A stretch of 64,000 bases of DNA from JACVRM01 sp963755085 (lineage in GTDB: Bacteria; Actinomycetota; Thermoleophilia; Gaiellales; Gaiellaceae). Positions 18,260 to 27,259 of this stretch are shown here, one piece after another. The position numbers and the translations under genes were made by a program. Position 1 is the stretch's first letter. Each line of letters begins with the position of its first letter. Under the pieces are notes generated by a model. That model saw only the letters and a list, made by a program, of their open reading frames with translations. It did no database searches and was not told the DNA's origin. The stretch is from contig CAVWIN010000008.1 in the NCBI GenBank assembly GCA_963755085.1, positions 124,001 through 188,000 on the forward strand, read 5' to 3'.

Positions 18260-19883
18260 GACCCCTGCCTACGACGTCCCGTGGACGAGCGGGCGCATCG
18301 CGAGCTGGATCGCGACCGTCGACCACAAGCGGATCGGGATCCTCTACATCTCGACCGCGCTCATTTTCTTCCTGTTCGGCGGCGCGATGGCCGAGCTCAT
18401 GCGCGCGCAGCTCGCCCGACCGAACGAGGACTTCATCGTGCGCAACTCCTACAACGAGCTGCTCACGATGCACGGGACGATCATGATCTTCCTGGTCGTC
18501 GTCCCGGTCTGGGCCGGTTTCGCCAACTTCCTGGTGCCCCTGATGATCGGGGCACGCGACATGGCGTTCCCGCGGCTAAACGCGTTCTCGTACTGGATGT
18601 TCCTGCTCGGCGGCGTCGTGCTGCTCGGGAGCTTCTTCGCGAAGGGCGGCGCCGCCCACACCGGCTGGTACGGCTACCCGCCGCTCTCCGTGAAGGCGCA
18701 GGGCCACGGCCAGGACCTGTGGATCCTCGGCCTGCACATACTCACGATCTCGTCGCTCGCCGCAGCAATCAACTTCGTCGTGACGATCCACAACATGCGC
18801 ACCGCCGGCATGACGTGGATGCGCCTGCCGCTCTTCGTCTGGGCGATGGAGATCTACTCGTGGCTGCTCGTCGTCGTGCTGCCCGCGCTCGCGGTCGGGC
18901 TGACGCTGCTGCTGCTCGATCGCCAGGCCGGCACGCACTTCTTCATCCCGGCGGACGGCGGCAGCCCGATCCTCTACCAGCACGTCTTCTGGTTCTTCGG
19001 GCACCCCGAGGTGTACGTGATGATCCTCCCCGCCTTCGGCGTCATCTCCGAGGTGATCCCGGTCTTCGCGCGCAAGCCGATCTTCGGCTACAAGGCGCTC
19101 GTCTTCGCGACCGTGGCGATCGGCTTCTACTCGCTGCTGGTCTGGGCCCACCACATGTTCGCGGTCGGGCTGCCGATCGGGCTGCAGGCCTTCTTCATGA
19201 TCACGTCGCTCACGATCGCGGTGCCGACGGGGATCAAGATCTTCAACTGGGTCGCGACCACCTGGCGGGGCAACCTGATCTTCGACCCGCCGATGCTGTG
19301 GGCGCTCGGTTTCATCCTGGTGTTCACGATCGGTGGGCTCTCGGGCGTGATGGTCGCGCTGTTCCCGTTCGACTGGCAGGTGCACGACAGCTACTTCGTC
19401 GTCGCCCATATGCACTACGTCATGTTCGGCGGCGCGATCTTCGCGATGTTCGCGGCCCTCTACTACTGGTGGCCGAAGATGTTCGGCCGTAAGCTTGGCC
19501 GCCGCCTCGGCATCTGGAACTTCTGGATCGTGTTCGCCGGCTTCAACCTGACCTTCTTCCCCCAGCACATGCTCGGGCTGCTCGGCATGCCGCGCCGCGT
19601 CTACACCTGGGACGGCGACGGCTGGTGGCAGACGTACAACCTGATCTCGTCGATCGGATCGGCGATCATGGCCTTCGGCATCCTGCTCTTCTTCGTCAAC
19701 GTCTTCTGGTCGCGCAAGGGACGCGTGCCGCGCGTCGGCAACGACCCCTGGCTGGCGGACACGCTCGAGTGGTACGCGACCTCGCCGCCGCCGCCGCACA
19801 ACTTCGACCGGGTGCCGTACGTGACGAGCGCCCGGCCGGTGCGCGATCTGCGCCGCCGGCTCCAGGAGGGCGTCAATGCGTGA
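18243..19883 (+). CDS. ctaD: Cytochrome c oxidase subunit I (heme-copper oxidase)
   Basis: 546 residues, 12 or more membrane helices. Heme and CuB ligands are visible: MHGTIMIFL (low-spin heme His), FWFFGHPEVYVMILPAFG (CuB His and the cross-linked Tyr), VWAHHMFAVG (CuB His pair) and HDSYFVVAHMHYVMFGG (high-spin and low-spin heme His). It reduces O2 to water and pumps protons as the core of a caa3-type terminal oxidase. The GTG start at 18243 lies inside the end of ctaC, implying coupling. No subunit III gene occurs in this window. Confidence 0.97.
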   Translation: MAVRAETPAYDVPWTSGRIASWIATVDHKRIGILYISTALIFFLFGGAMAELMRAQLARPNEDFIVRNSYNELLTMHGTIMIFLVVVPVWAGFANFLVPLMIGARDMAFPRLNAFSYWMFLLGGVVLLGSFFAKGGAAHTGWYGYPPLSVKAQGHGQDLWILGLHILTISSLAAAINFVVTIHNMRTAGMTWMRLPLFVWAMEIYSWLLVVVLPALAVGLTLLLLDRQAGTHFFIPADGGSPILYQHVFWFFGHPEVYVMILPAFGVISEVIPVFARKPIFGYKALVFATVAIGFYSLLVWAHHMFAVGLPIGLQAFFMITSLTIAVPTGIKIFNWVATTWRGNLIFDPPMLWALGFILVFTIGGLSGVMVALFPFDWQVHDSYFVVAHMHYVMFGGAIFAMFAALYYWWPKMFGRKLGRRLGIWNFWIVFAGFNLTFFPQHMLGLLGMPRRVYTWDGDGWWQTYNLISSIGSAIMAFGILLFFVNVFWSRKGRVPRVGNDPWLADTLEWYATSPPPPHNFDRVPYVTSARPVRDLRRRLQEGVNA

Positions 19884-21069
19884 GATCGCCCCCGGCCCGT
19901 GGCTGCGCACGACCGCGATCGCCGGCGCAGCCGGCTGCCTGCTGGCCGTCGTCAGCGGCACGGCCGGCTGGGGTACCGCGCACCGCGTGCTCGCCGCGCT
20001 CACGCTCCCGCCGTTGGTCGCCGTCGTGGTCGCAGCGTGGACGACGCACCGCCGGCTGCTCAAGCCCGCGCTGGCGTCGGTGCTGCTCTTCGCCGCGGCC
20101 GCGGCCGTGACGGTGGAGGTCGCGCACGTCGCGCTGGCGACGCTGGCGTTCGCCTCCGCCACGGTGACCGCGGCGCTCACCTTCCGCGGCGAGCCGGCGC
20201 CCTCGGGCCCGTGGCGCGACTACCTCACGCTCACCAAGCCGCGGATCATGTCGCTGCTCCTGCTCACGGGCGCGTGCGGGATGTTCGTCGGCGAGGGCGG
20301 CGTCCCGCCGCTCGGCGAGCTGGCCGTGCTGCTGACCGGCCTCGCGCTCGCCTGCGGCGGCGCGAGCGCGTTCAACCACGTGATGGACGCCGACATCGAC
20401 AAGCTGATGGGCAAGAGGACCGAGAAGCGGCCGGTCGCCGCCGGCCGCGTGCCGCCGGCGCGCGCGATCGAGTTCGCGCTGGCGCTGTCGGCGGCGTCGT
20501 TCGTCCTGCTCGCGAGCCTGGCCAACGTGCTGTGCGCCGTCCTCGCGCTGGTCGGCAACCTCTTCTACGTCCTCGTCTACACGCGCTGGCTCAAGCGCTC
20601 GACGCCGAGCAACATCGTCATCGGCGGGGCTGCCGGCGCGGTGCCCCCGCTGGTCGGCTGGTCGGCCGCGACCGGCAACCTGACACTGCCGGCGCTCTAC
20701 CTCTTCCTCGTCGTCTTCCTCTGGACGCCGCCGCACTTCTGGGCGCTCGCGCTGCTCATCCGGCGCAACTACGAGGCGGCGAAGGTGCCGATGCTCCCCG
20801 TCGTCCGCGGCGAGCGCGAGACGGTGCGCCAGATCCTCCTCTACTCGCTGGTGCTCGTCGGCGTGACGCTGCTCCCGCTCACCTGGAGCATGTTCGGCGT
20901 CGGGTACACGATCGCGGCGCTCGTGCTCGGGGCGATCTTCATCTGGATGGCGTGGCGCCTGCGGCGGGCGCCCAGCCCGCGCGGCGCGGCGCTGCTCTTC
21001 CACTACTCCCTGCTCTACCTCGCGCTGCTCTTCGTGGCGATGGCGCTCGACGCGGTCGTGGGCGTGTGA
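19876..21069 (+). CDS. ctaB: Protoheme IX farnesyltransferase (heme O synthase) with N-terminal membrane extension
   Basis: 397 residues, about 100 longer than usual CtaB. The UbiA-type prenyltransferase core begins at DYLTLTKPRIMSLLLLTGAC near residue 115, with the prenyl-diphosphate/Mg motif NHVMDADIDKLMGKRTEKRP and the second motif WTPPHFWALALLIRRNYEAAKVPMLPV. It attaches farnesyl to heme B to make heme O for the oxidase. The N-terminal 110 residues hold about four helices (including GCLLAVVSGTAGWGTAHRVL) and resemble half of a CtaA-like heme A synthase, which is inference. It overlaps ctaD by eight bases. Confidence 0.93.
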   Translation: MREIAPGPWLRTTAIAGAAGCLLAVVSGTAGWGTAHRVLAALTLPPLVAVVVAAWTTHRRLLKPALASVLLFAAAAAVTVEVAHVALATLAFASATVTAALTFRGEPAPSGPWRDYLTLTKPRIMSLLLLTGACGMFVGEGGVPPLGELAVLLTGLALACGGASAFNHVMDADIDKLMGKRTEKRPVAAGRVPPARAIEFALALSAASFVLLASLANVLCAVLALVGNLFYVLVYTRWLKRSTPSNIVIGGAAGAVPPLVGWSAATGNLTLPALYLFLVVFLWTPPHFWALALLIRRNYEAAKVPMLPVVRGERETVRQILLYSLVLVGVTLLPLTWSMFGVGYTIAALVLGAIFIWMAWRLRRAPSPRGAALLFHYSLLYLALLFVAMALDAVVGV

Positions 21070-21239
21070 GCGTGCCCGAGGTCGAGCCGCGCCACTCCGG
21101 CCGCACGGTGCCCGTCACCGAGCCCGATCTCGCCCTTCAGCGCAAGAACGTGCGCTTCGGCCTCGCGCTCTTCGGGCTGTCGCTCCTCATCGCGATCGGC
21201 ACGGTGCTCATCGCGTTCGCATACCTCCAGTTCGACTAG
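21066..21239 (+). CDS. Small single-span membrane protein of the oxidase operon (57 aa)
   Basis: GTG 21066 overlaps the ctaB stop (GTGTGA), the usual coupling pattern here. The product has a polar N-terminus (VPEVEPRHSGRTVPVTEPDL) and one strong membrane helix (FGLALFGLSLLIAIGTVLIA) ending FAYLQFD. Small one-helix proteins of this kind occur in oxidase operons as subunit IV-like or assembly factors; that role is inference from position. It continues the same overlap chain as the cta genes. Confidence 0.65.
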   Translation: MSVPEVEPRHSGRTVPVTEPDLALQRKNVRFGLALFGLSLLIAIGTVLIAFAYLQFD

Positions 21240-21373
21240 TGCGGGTCGCGCTTTGCGGCCAGACGGCGGGCGGCGAGAAGCCGCCGTACAATTGGTGCCG
21301 CGCGACGCTTCCGAAGGTGAGGGTCTTCTTCGGCCGCGACCCGATCCGGTCGATCGCGCTCACCCGGCGATGA
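21239..21373 (+). CDS. Putative 44-aa protein bridging oxidase operon and amidase
   Basis: GTG 21239 shares one base with the preceding TAG, and its TGA overlaps the amidase ATG (ATGA). The product is VRVALCGQTAGGEKPPYNWC followed by RATLPKVRVFFGRDPIRSIA and LTRR. The non-random composition (GGEKPPYNW, FFGRDP) and coupling at both ends argue that it is translated. No domain is recognised. Alternatively it is just a leader that couples amidase translation. Confidence 0.45.
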   Translation: MRVALCGQTAGGEKPPYNWCRATLPKVRVFFGRDPIRSIALTRR

Positions 21374-22500
21374 ACGGGATCTTCCTGGCGCGGCCGGAGC
21401 GAGCCGAGGGCATCCCGCTTGCCGTCAAGGACCTGTTCGACACCGCGGGCCTGACGACGACGTACGGGTCGGCGGTCTTCCGCGACCACGTCCCCACCGA
21501 GACGGCCGCGGCGGTGCGCCTGCTCGAAGAGGCCGGCTACGCGAACGTCGGCAAGACGAACCTGCACGAGTTCGCCTATGGGATCACGTCGGTCAACCCC
21601 CACTACGGGACGGTGCCGAACCCGCGCTTTCCGGGTCGCATGGCAGGTGGCTCGAGCGGCGGCTCCGCGGCCGCCGTCGCGGCCGGGCTCGCTGTGGTCG
21701 GGCTGGGGAGCGACTCCGGCGGCTCGATCCGCATCCCCGCCGCCTGCTGCGGGCTCGTGGGCTTCAAGCCGACCTTCGGGCTGGTCCCGATGGACGGCTG
21801 CTTCCCGCTCGCGCCCTCCTTCGACCACGCCGGGCCGATCGCGGCCTCGGTGGCGGACTGCGCCGCGGCGATGGCCGCGCTCGTACCCGGCCTGGCGCCG
21901 GCAGACGTGGACCTGGCCGACCTTCGCATCGGCGTCGCCTGGCTCGATCACGCCGACCCGCTCGTGCGCGCGCGCGTGGGCGATGTCGCCGGGCGGCTGC
22001 ACGCCACCCCGGTCGAGCTGCCGCTGCCGCAGGTCGGGGCGGTGTTCATGCACGAAGTCGCGAAGGTCCACCGCGACCTCTTCGCCGAGCACGCTGCCGA
22101 GTACGGCGACAACGTCCGCACGAAGATCGAGCGCTGCCTCGCCTTGCCAGACGATGCCTACGAGCGCGGGCTGGCCGCGCGCGACGAGTACCGTGAGCGC
22201 TGCGAACTGGCCACGAAGGGGCTCGACCTACTCATGACGCCGACGCTCGGCTTCGTCGCGCCGCTCCTGCCGGTCGACGACCTGGCGATCCGTGACGGGG
22301 CGATCCGCCTGACCATTCCGCTGAACGTGCTCGGCTGGCCGGCGCTCGCCCTGCCGTGCGGCCCGGCCGAGGACGGCCTGCCCGCGTCCGTCCAGCTGGT
22401 CGGCAAGCCGGGCGACGACGCGCTCGTGCTCGGCGCCGGCGCAGCGCTCGAGTCCCTCCTTCTGGCGAGCGACGGCGCAGATGCCGGTGCCGATGCCTAG
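21370..22500 (+). CDS. Amidase signature family hydrolase
   Basis: 376 residues. The Ser-cisSer-Lys triad can be placed: Lys in GIPLAVKDLFDTAGL, the Gly/Ser-rich amidase signature GRMAGGSSGGSAAAVAAGL with the cis-Ser, and GLGSDSGGSIRIPAACCGLVGFKPTFG with the nucleophile Ser. It hydrolyses an amide bond; family members include GatA, but at this length and without gatB/gatC nearby a catabolic amidase is more likely. ATG 21370 overlaps the preceding 44-codon ORF. Confidence 0.88.
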   Translation: MNGIFLARPERAEGIPLAVKDLFDTAGLTTTYGSAVFRDHVPTETAAAVRLLEEAGYANVGKTNLHEFAYGITSVNPHYGTVPNPRFPGRMAGGSSGGSAAAVAAGLAVVGLGSDSGGSIRIPAACCGLVGFKPTFGLVPMDGCFPLAPSFDHAGPIAASVADCAAAMAALVPGLAPADVDLADLRIGVAWLDHADPLVRARVGDVAGRLHATPVELPLPQVGAVFMHEVAKVHRDLFAEHAAEYGDNVRTKIERCLALPDDAYERGLAARDEYRERCELATKGLDLLMTPTLGFVAPLLPVDDLAIRDGAIRLTIPLNVLGWPALALPCGPAEDGLPASVQLVGKPGDDALVLGAGAALESLLLASDGADAGADA

Positions 22501-22506
22501 AGCATC

Positions 22507-23010
22507 ATGCGCCGCCCCTGGCTCGCCGCCCTGGCCGTCGCGGTCCTCGCGTCGCCCGCGGCCGCCGCGACATCGCTGCACACCGTCCGCGTCGACGACT
22601 TCTCGCTGAGCGTCCCGAGCGACTGGCGGACCCTCACCCACATCGGCACCGTCCGGCTCATAACGACGACGAAGGTCCCGCAGGACGGCTTCTACGTGAA
22701 CGCCAACGTCGTGGTGACGCCCGACGCAGGCGGGCCGCCGATAGAAATCCGCTCGCGGCTGATGCAGGCATTCCGCGGCGCGGGGATCAAGATCACCAGC
22801 CTCGCCATCGGCAACGCCCGGCTACCGGCCGGAAGCGCGACAGTGATGCGCTACCGCGGCACGATGGCCGCGCACCGGTTGCGCTGGCTGGCGTACATCT
22901 TCCACGCGCACGGGCGCGCCTACGTGCTGACGTTCACGGCGAGCGAGACCACGTTCGGCCGCAACGCCGGCCTCTTCGCCTCGATGGCACGGAGCTTCCG
23001 CATAGGCTGA
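22507..23010 (+). CDS. Secreted hypothetical protein (PsbP/DcrB-like fold possible)
   Basis: 167 residues. The N-terminal signal peptide MRRPWLAALAVAVLASPAAA ends in AxA, so export is expected. The mature region, VDDFSLSVPSDWRTLTHIGT, MRYRGTMAAHRLRWLAYIFH and YVLTFTASETTFGRNAGLFA, resembles the small alpha/beta PsbP/DcrB-like secreted domains, where a protein-of-interest segment reads FSLSVPSDW. Function unknown. It starts seven bases after the amidase stop. Confidence 0.7.
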   Translation: MRRPWLAALAVAVLASPAAAATSLHTVRVDDFSLSVPSDWRTLTHIGTVRLITTTKVPQDGFYVNANVVVTPDAGGPPIEIRSRLMQAFRGAGIKITSLAIGNARLPAGSATVMRYRGTMAAHRLRWLAYIFHAHGRAYVLTFTASETTFGRNAGLFASMARSFRIG

Positions 23011-23015
23011 CGCCC

Positions 23016-23777
23016 ATGACGGGCGACCTCGCGTTCGCGCTCCAGCTCGCGGACGCCGCCGACGCGATCACCCTCCCCCGCTTCCGGGCCGTCGATCTCC
23101 GCATCGACATCAAGCCCGACGACACGGTCGTGTCCGACGCGGACAAGGCCGCCGAGGACGCGATCCGCGAGCTCGTCCGCGCGCACCGGCCCGGCGAGGG
23201 CGTGCTCGGCGAGGAGGGCGGCGAGGAAGGCACCGGACCCGGGGCCCGCTGGGTCGTCGACCCGATCGACGGCACGAAGAACTTCGTCCGCGGCGTTCCG
23301 ATCTGGGCGACGCTGGTTGCGCTCGAGCGCGAGGGCGTGCCGGTCGTGGCAGTGGCGTCGGCACCCGCGCTGCGGCGCCGCTGGTGGGCGGAGCGCGGTG
23401 GCGGCGCCTTCGCCGACGGCGAGACGATCCACGTGTCGCACATCGTCCGGCTCGAGGACGCGTCGATCTCCGTCACGAGCCCGCGCGCCATGGCCCGGGC
23501 CGGCTACGAGCGCCAGTACATGGCGCTCAGCCACGCCTCGTGGTCGAGCCGTGGCCTCGGCGATTTCTGGCAGCACTGCCTCGTCGCCGAGGGCGCCGTC
23601 GACGTCGTGCTCGAGCCGGAGCTGAACACGTGGGACTACCTGCCCGTGCAGCTGATCGTCGAGGAGGCCGGCGGGCGCTGCACCGACTTCGAGGGCAACC
23701 CGCCCGTGCACGGATCGTCGTTCCTGTCGACGAACGGCCTGCTCCACGATGCGGTGATCGCGGGGCTGCGCGGCTAG
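23016..23777 (+). CDS. Inositol monophosphatase-family phosphatase (HisN/SuhB-like)
   Basis: 253 residues of the Mg2+- and Li+-sensitive phosphatase superfamily. Metal ligands are in VLGEEGGEEG, VVDPIDGTKNFVRGVPIWA (the DPIDGT motif) and the second aspartate motif NTWDYLPVQLIVEEAGG. The short PDDTVVSDADKAAEDAIREL start and WDYLP fit histidinol-phosphatase HisN of actinobacteria as well as inositol phosphatases; sequence alone does not decide. Its stop overlaps the convergent ABC exporter gene by four bases. Confidence 0.88.
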   Translation: MTGDLAFALQLADAADAITLPRFRAVDLRIDIKPDDTVVSDADKAAEDAIRELVRAHRPGEGVLGEEGGEEGTGPGARWVVDPIDGTKNFVRGVPIWATLVALEREGVPVVAVASAPALRRRWWAERGGGAFADGETIHVSHIVRLEDASISVTSPRAMARAGYERQYMALSHASWSSRGLGDFWQHCLVAEGAVDVVLEPELNTWDYLPVQLIVEEAGGRCTDFEGNPPVHGSSFLSTNGLLHDAVIAGLRG

Positions 23778-25519
23778 CTGCCGTTGCCGTGCCAGGACTC
23801 CCAGAGGTCGGCGTAGGAGCCGTTCTGGGCCACGAGCTCGTCATGGGTGCCGAGCTCGCGTAGCAGGCCGTCCTCGACGACCGCGACCCGGTCGGCGTCG
23901 TGCGCCGTGTGCAGGCGGTGCGCGATGGCGACGACCGTACGGCCCTCCAGCACGGAGGCGAGGGAGCGCTCGAGGTGCCGCGCCGCGCGCGGGTCGAGCA
24001 GGGACGTCGCCTCGTCGAGCACGAGCGTGTGCGGATCGGCCAGCACGAGCCGCGCGAGCGCGAGCTGCTGCGCCTGCGCGGGCGTGAGCGGCGTGCCGCC
24101 GGCGCCGACGACCGTCTCGATCCCCTCGGGGAGCCCGGTCGCCCAGTCCAGTGCGTCGACCGCGTCGAGCGCGGCGACGAGCTGCTGCTCGCTCGCCTCC
24201 GGCCGGGCGAGCCGGAGGTTCTCGGCGAGCGTGCCGACGAAGACGTGGTGCTCCTGCGTGACGAGCGCCACCTCGCGGCGCAGCGTCTCGAGCGGGAGCT
24301 TGACGAGTGAGACGCCGCCCACCTCGACCCGGCCCTCGCGCGCCGGGTGGATGCCCGCGAGGAGGCGGCCGAGCGTCGACTTCCCCGCGCCGGAGGGGCC
24401 GACGACGGCCACGCGCTCGCCGGGCTCGAGGTCGAGGTCGATGCCGTGCAGGACGTCGCGGCCGTCGACGTACGCGTAGCGCACCTCCTCGGCGCGCAGC
24501 CGCTCGTCGTCCGGGCGCTCGTCGCCCTCGGTGCGGTCGGGCGGCACCCGGTTGATGCCGACCAGCCGCGCGAAGGAGCTGGCGCCGACCTGGATCTCGT
24601 CGAGCCAGGAGATCAGGCGATCGACAGGGTCGGCGAGCTGCACGACGTAGAGCGCGATCGCCGTCACCTCGCCGATCGTGGCGTGGCCGGCGGAGACGAG
24701 CCAGCCGCCCCACGCCAGCGCGGCCGCCACGGGCAGCACATACGCGAACTCGGCGGTCGGGAACCAGACGGTGCGCAGGTAGAGGCCGCGGAACTCCCAG
24801 TGCGCGGAGTTGGCGAGATCCGCGTCGATCCGTCCGACCCGCTCCTCGCCCAGGCCGAGCGCGTCGATCGTCCGTCCGCCCTCGACGATCTCACTGACGG
24901 TGCCGGCGAGCGTCGCGTAGGACGCGCGCTCCGCAAGGTAGACCGAAGGGGCACGGCGCAGGTACCAGCGAGTCGCGATCCAGAGCGCCGGCACGCCTGT
25001 GAGGCACGAGAGCGCGGCGAGTGGGTTCACGATGACGGCGGCGACGACGGTGAGCGTCGCGGTGACCGCTGCGATGAGCGTCTCGGGCACGGCGAAGCGG
25101 ATCGTCCGGGCGAGCGCATCGACATCGGCCGTCGTCCGCGACACCAGGTCGCCGGTGCCTGCGCGTTCGACGGTCGAGAGCGGCAGCGCGAGCACGCGCC
25201 GCATGAAGTCCTCGCGCAGCTCGGCGAAGATCCGCTCGGAGAGCACGAACGACGTCCGCCGCGCGAACCACGTCAGGATCGTCTGCGCCAGCAGGGCGAC
25301 TGCGAGGACGGCGACGAGCTTGTCGACGTGGCTGATCGTCGTCCCGCTCTCCACCGACTGCACGAGCGCGCCGAGCAGCGCCGGCCCGGCCAGGCCGCAC
25401 GCGGCCGCGGCGGCATGCAGGCCGATCACGCCGGCGAGCCCGCGGCGATGCCGGCGTCCGAGGCGCCGCGCCTGCGCACGCAGCTCCGGCCCCTCCGCGA
25501 CGGGAAGCAGCTGGTTCAC
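23774..25519 (-). CDS. ABC exporter half-transporter with intact Walker motifs and degenerate signature
   Basis: 581 residues: a six-helix transmembrane domain (about residues 20-310), then an ATPase domain. Walker A is VAVVGPSGAGKSTLGRLLAG, Walker B TLVLDEATSLLDP with the catalytic Glu, and H-loop VVAIAHRL. The signature that should read LSGGQ is LTPAQAQQLALARL. It overlaps the partner gene at 25516 by four bases, so the two should form a heterodimer. With the partner's good signature it builds one working ATP site. Substrate unknown (lipid, peptide or drug are typical). Confidence 0.9.
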   Translation of the reverse strand: MNQLLPVAEGPELRAQARRLGRRHRRGLAGVIGLHAAAAACGLAGPALLGALVQSVESGTTISHVDKLVAVLAVALLAQTILTWFARRTSFVLSERIFAELREDFMRRVLALPLSTVERAGTGDLVSRTTADVDALARTIRFAVPETLIAAVTATLTVVAAVIVNPLAALSCLTGVPALWIATRWYLRRAPSVYLAERASYATLAGTVSEIVEGGRTIDALGLGEERVGRIDADLANSAHWEFRGLYLRTVWFPTAEFAYVLPVAAALAWGGWLVSAGHATIGEVTAIALYVVQLADPVDRLISWLDEIQVGASSFARLVGINRVPPDRTEGDERPDDERLRAEEVRYAYVDGRDVLHGIDLDLEPGERVAVVGPSGAGKSTLGRLLAGIHPAREGRVEVGGVSLVKLPLETLRREVALVTQEHHVFVGTLAENLRLARPEASEQQLVAALDAVDALDWATGLPEGIETVVGAGGTPLTPAQAQQLALARLVLADPHTLVLDEATSLLDPRAARHLERSLASVLEGRTVVAIAHRLHTAHDADRVAVVEDGLLRELGTHDELVAQNGSYADLWESWHGNGS

Positions 25520-27222
25520 TCCTCGGACCCCCGCGTCACGATCTCGCGGTAGCGCGCGTTCCCGCGCAGCAGCTCACGGTGGCTGCCCTGCGCCGTGACG
25601 CGGCCGTCCTCGACGAGCACCACGCGGTCGGCGCGGTCGAGCAGGAGCGGGCTCGCCGTCACCACGACCGTCGTTCGCCCGGCGCGCGCCTCGCGCAGCC
25701 GCCGCGCGATCCGCACCTCGGTGTGCGCGTCGACCGCGCTCGTCGGCTCGACGAGGACGAGGATCTCCGGGTCGGCGAGCAGCGCCCGCGTCAGCGCCAG
25801 GCGCTGGCGCTGGCCTCCCGAGAACGACCGGCCGCGCTCGTCGATGACTTCGTCCCACCCCGCGGGCAGCGCCTCGACGACGTCCTCGGCGTTCGCCACC
25901 GCGATTGCCTCCTCGACCACGCCGTCGTCGGCGCGCCCCCAGGGGTCGAGCACATGGCGCAGCGCGCCCGAGAACAGCACGGGGTCGGCCTCGCTGACCA
26001 CGATCCGGCGGCGAACGGTGGCAACCGGGAGGTCGGCAAGGCGGACGTCGCCGAGCGCGGCACCGTCCTCGACGAAGCGCCCGATGCGATCGGCAACCTC
26101 CGCCGTCTCGTGCGGCTCCGAGGAGACGAGCGCCGTCAGGGTGCCCGGCTCGACGACGAGCCCCGACTGCGGATCGCTGAGCGGGACCCCGGCCGCCGGT
26201 TCCTCGGCCGGCTGCTCGGGATCGCGCACGGCGGGCTCGATGGCGAGCACGTCGAGCATGCGCTTCGCGCCGACGAGCGAGCGGGTCATCTTGTCCACCG
26301 CCTCGGCGGCGGTCCGGAGCGGGATGACGAGGAAGGCCGCGTAGCCGTAGAAGGCGACGAGCTCGCCGGTGCCGATCTTCCCGTCGAGTGCGAAGCGGGC
26401 GCCGATCCACGTCACGAGGACGACGAAGAGGCCCGGGACGAAGACCTGCGCGGCGTCGAGAGTCGACTGCGGCGTCGCCACGCGAACGCCCGCACGCCGC
26501 ACGTCCTGCGACTGGCGGTGGTAGCGGTCGAAGAACGCCTGCTCGCCGCCGATGCCGCGCAGGACGCGCAGGCCCGCGGCGGTGTCGGCCCCGAGCGCGG
26601 TGAGCGCGCCGACCTCGTGGCGCTGGTCGCCCTGGCGCCTCTGGAGCGGCTTGATCACCGCCCCCAGCAGCAGCACAAGGATCGGCACGCCGACGAGCAC
26701 GATCAATCCGAGTACGACCGACGCAGAAAGCAGCACGATCGCGACGGCGATGTACGCGACGACGGCGCCGGAGAGCCGCGCCGTGATGTCGAAGGCGGCG
26801 CCGGCGCGCATGGCGTCGTTCGAGATCGTGGCCACGACCTCGCCGGTCGAGGCGCCGCCGCGAATCGCGGGGCCGGTGCGCGCGATGTGGTGGCCGACGA
26901 TCTGGGCCATGCGAAACGACGCGCGGATCCAGTTCTGGACGGCGAACCGGTGCCGGAGCACGCCTGCGACCGCCTGCACGACGCCCAGGCCGAGCAGCAC
27001 GAGCGTCCACTCGGCGAGCGCCTGGTTGTCGTGGTCGGCGATCCCTTTCTGGATGGCCGCGCCGATCGCGAACGGCATCAACGCCTGGGACAGCATCCAG
27101 AGCACGCCGAAGAAGACGCCGCCGATCAGCGTCGGCACCTGCTGCCGGCCCACCCAGAGGAGGAACCGGACGGGCGACCGCCGGTCCGGGATGCCCGGAT
27201 CGTCGTACGGGAGGCGAATCAC
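25516..27222 (-). CDS. ABC exporter half-transporter with degenerate Walker A and B
   Basis: 568 residues: a transmembrane domain (VPTLIGGVFFGVLWMLSQAL onward) and a nucleotide-binding domain. The signature is good (RSFSGGQRQRLALTRALLAD), but no P-loop exists: the Walker A region reads PGTLTALVSSEPHETAEVAD. Walker B is ILVLVEPTSAVD, with Asp changed to Val, and the H-loop His is lost (VVVTASPLLL). The frame is uninterrupted, so this is an evolved loss and not an indel. It should pair with the 23.8-kb protein. ATG 27222 is divergent from the thioredoxin-reductase-like gene. Confidence 0.88.
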   Translation of the reverse strand: MIRLPYDDPGIPDRRSPVRFLLWVGRQQVPTLIGGVFFGVLWMLSQALMPFAIGAAIQKGIADHDNQALAEWTLVLLGLGVVQAVAGVLRHRFAVQNWIRASFRMAQIVGHHIARTGPAIRGGASTGEVVATISNDAMRAGAAFDITARLSGAVVAYIAVAIVLLSASVVLGLIVLVGVPILVLLLGAVIKPLQRRQGDQRHEVGALTALGADTAAGLRVLRGIGGEQAFFDRYHRQSQDVRRAGVRVATPQSTLDAAQVFVPGLFVVLVTWIGARFALDGKIGTGELVAFYGYAAFLVIPLRTAAEAVDKMTRSLVGAKRMLDVLAIEPAVRDPEQPAEEPAAGVPLSDPQSGLVVEPGTLTALVSSEPHETAEVADRIGRFVEDGAALGDVRLADLPVATVRRRIVVSEADPVLFSGALRHVLDPWGRADDGVVEEAIAVANAEDVVEALPAGWDEVIDERGRSFSGGQRQRLALTRALLADPEILVLVEPTSAVDAHTEVRIARRLREARAGRTTVVVTASPLLLDRADRVVLVEDGRVTAQGSHRELLRGNARYREIVTRGSEE

Positions 27223-27259
27223 CCCAGGACGCTAGCGACAGCCTTACTACCATCGAGAC

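Noticed and set aside
18576..20180. 534-codon minus-strand frame opposite ctaD/ctaB
   Set aside because: Antisense shadow; ctaD has all heme and copper ligands.
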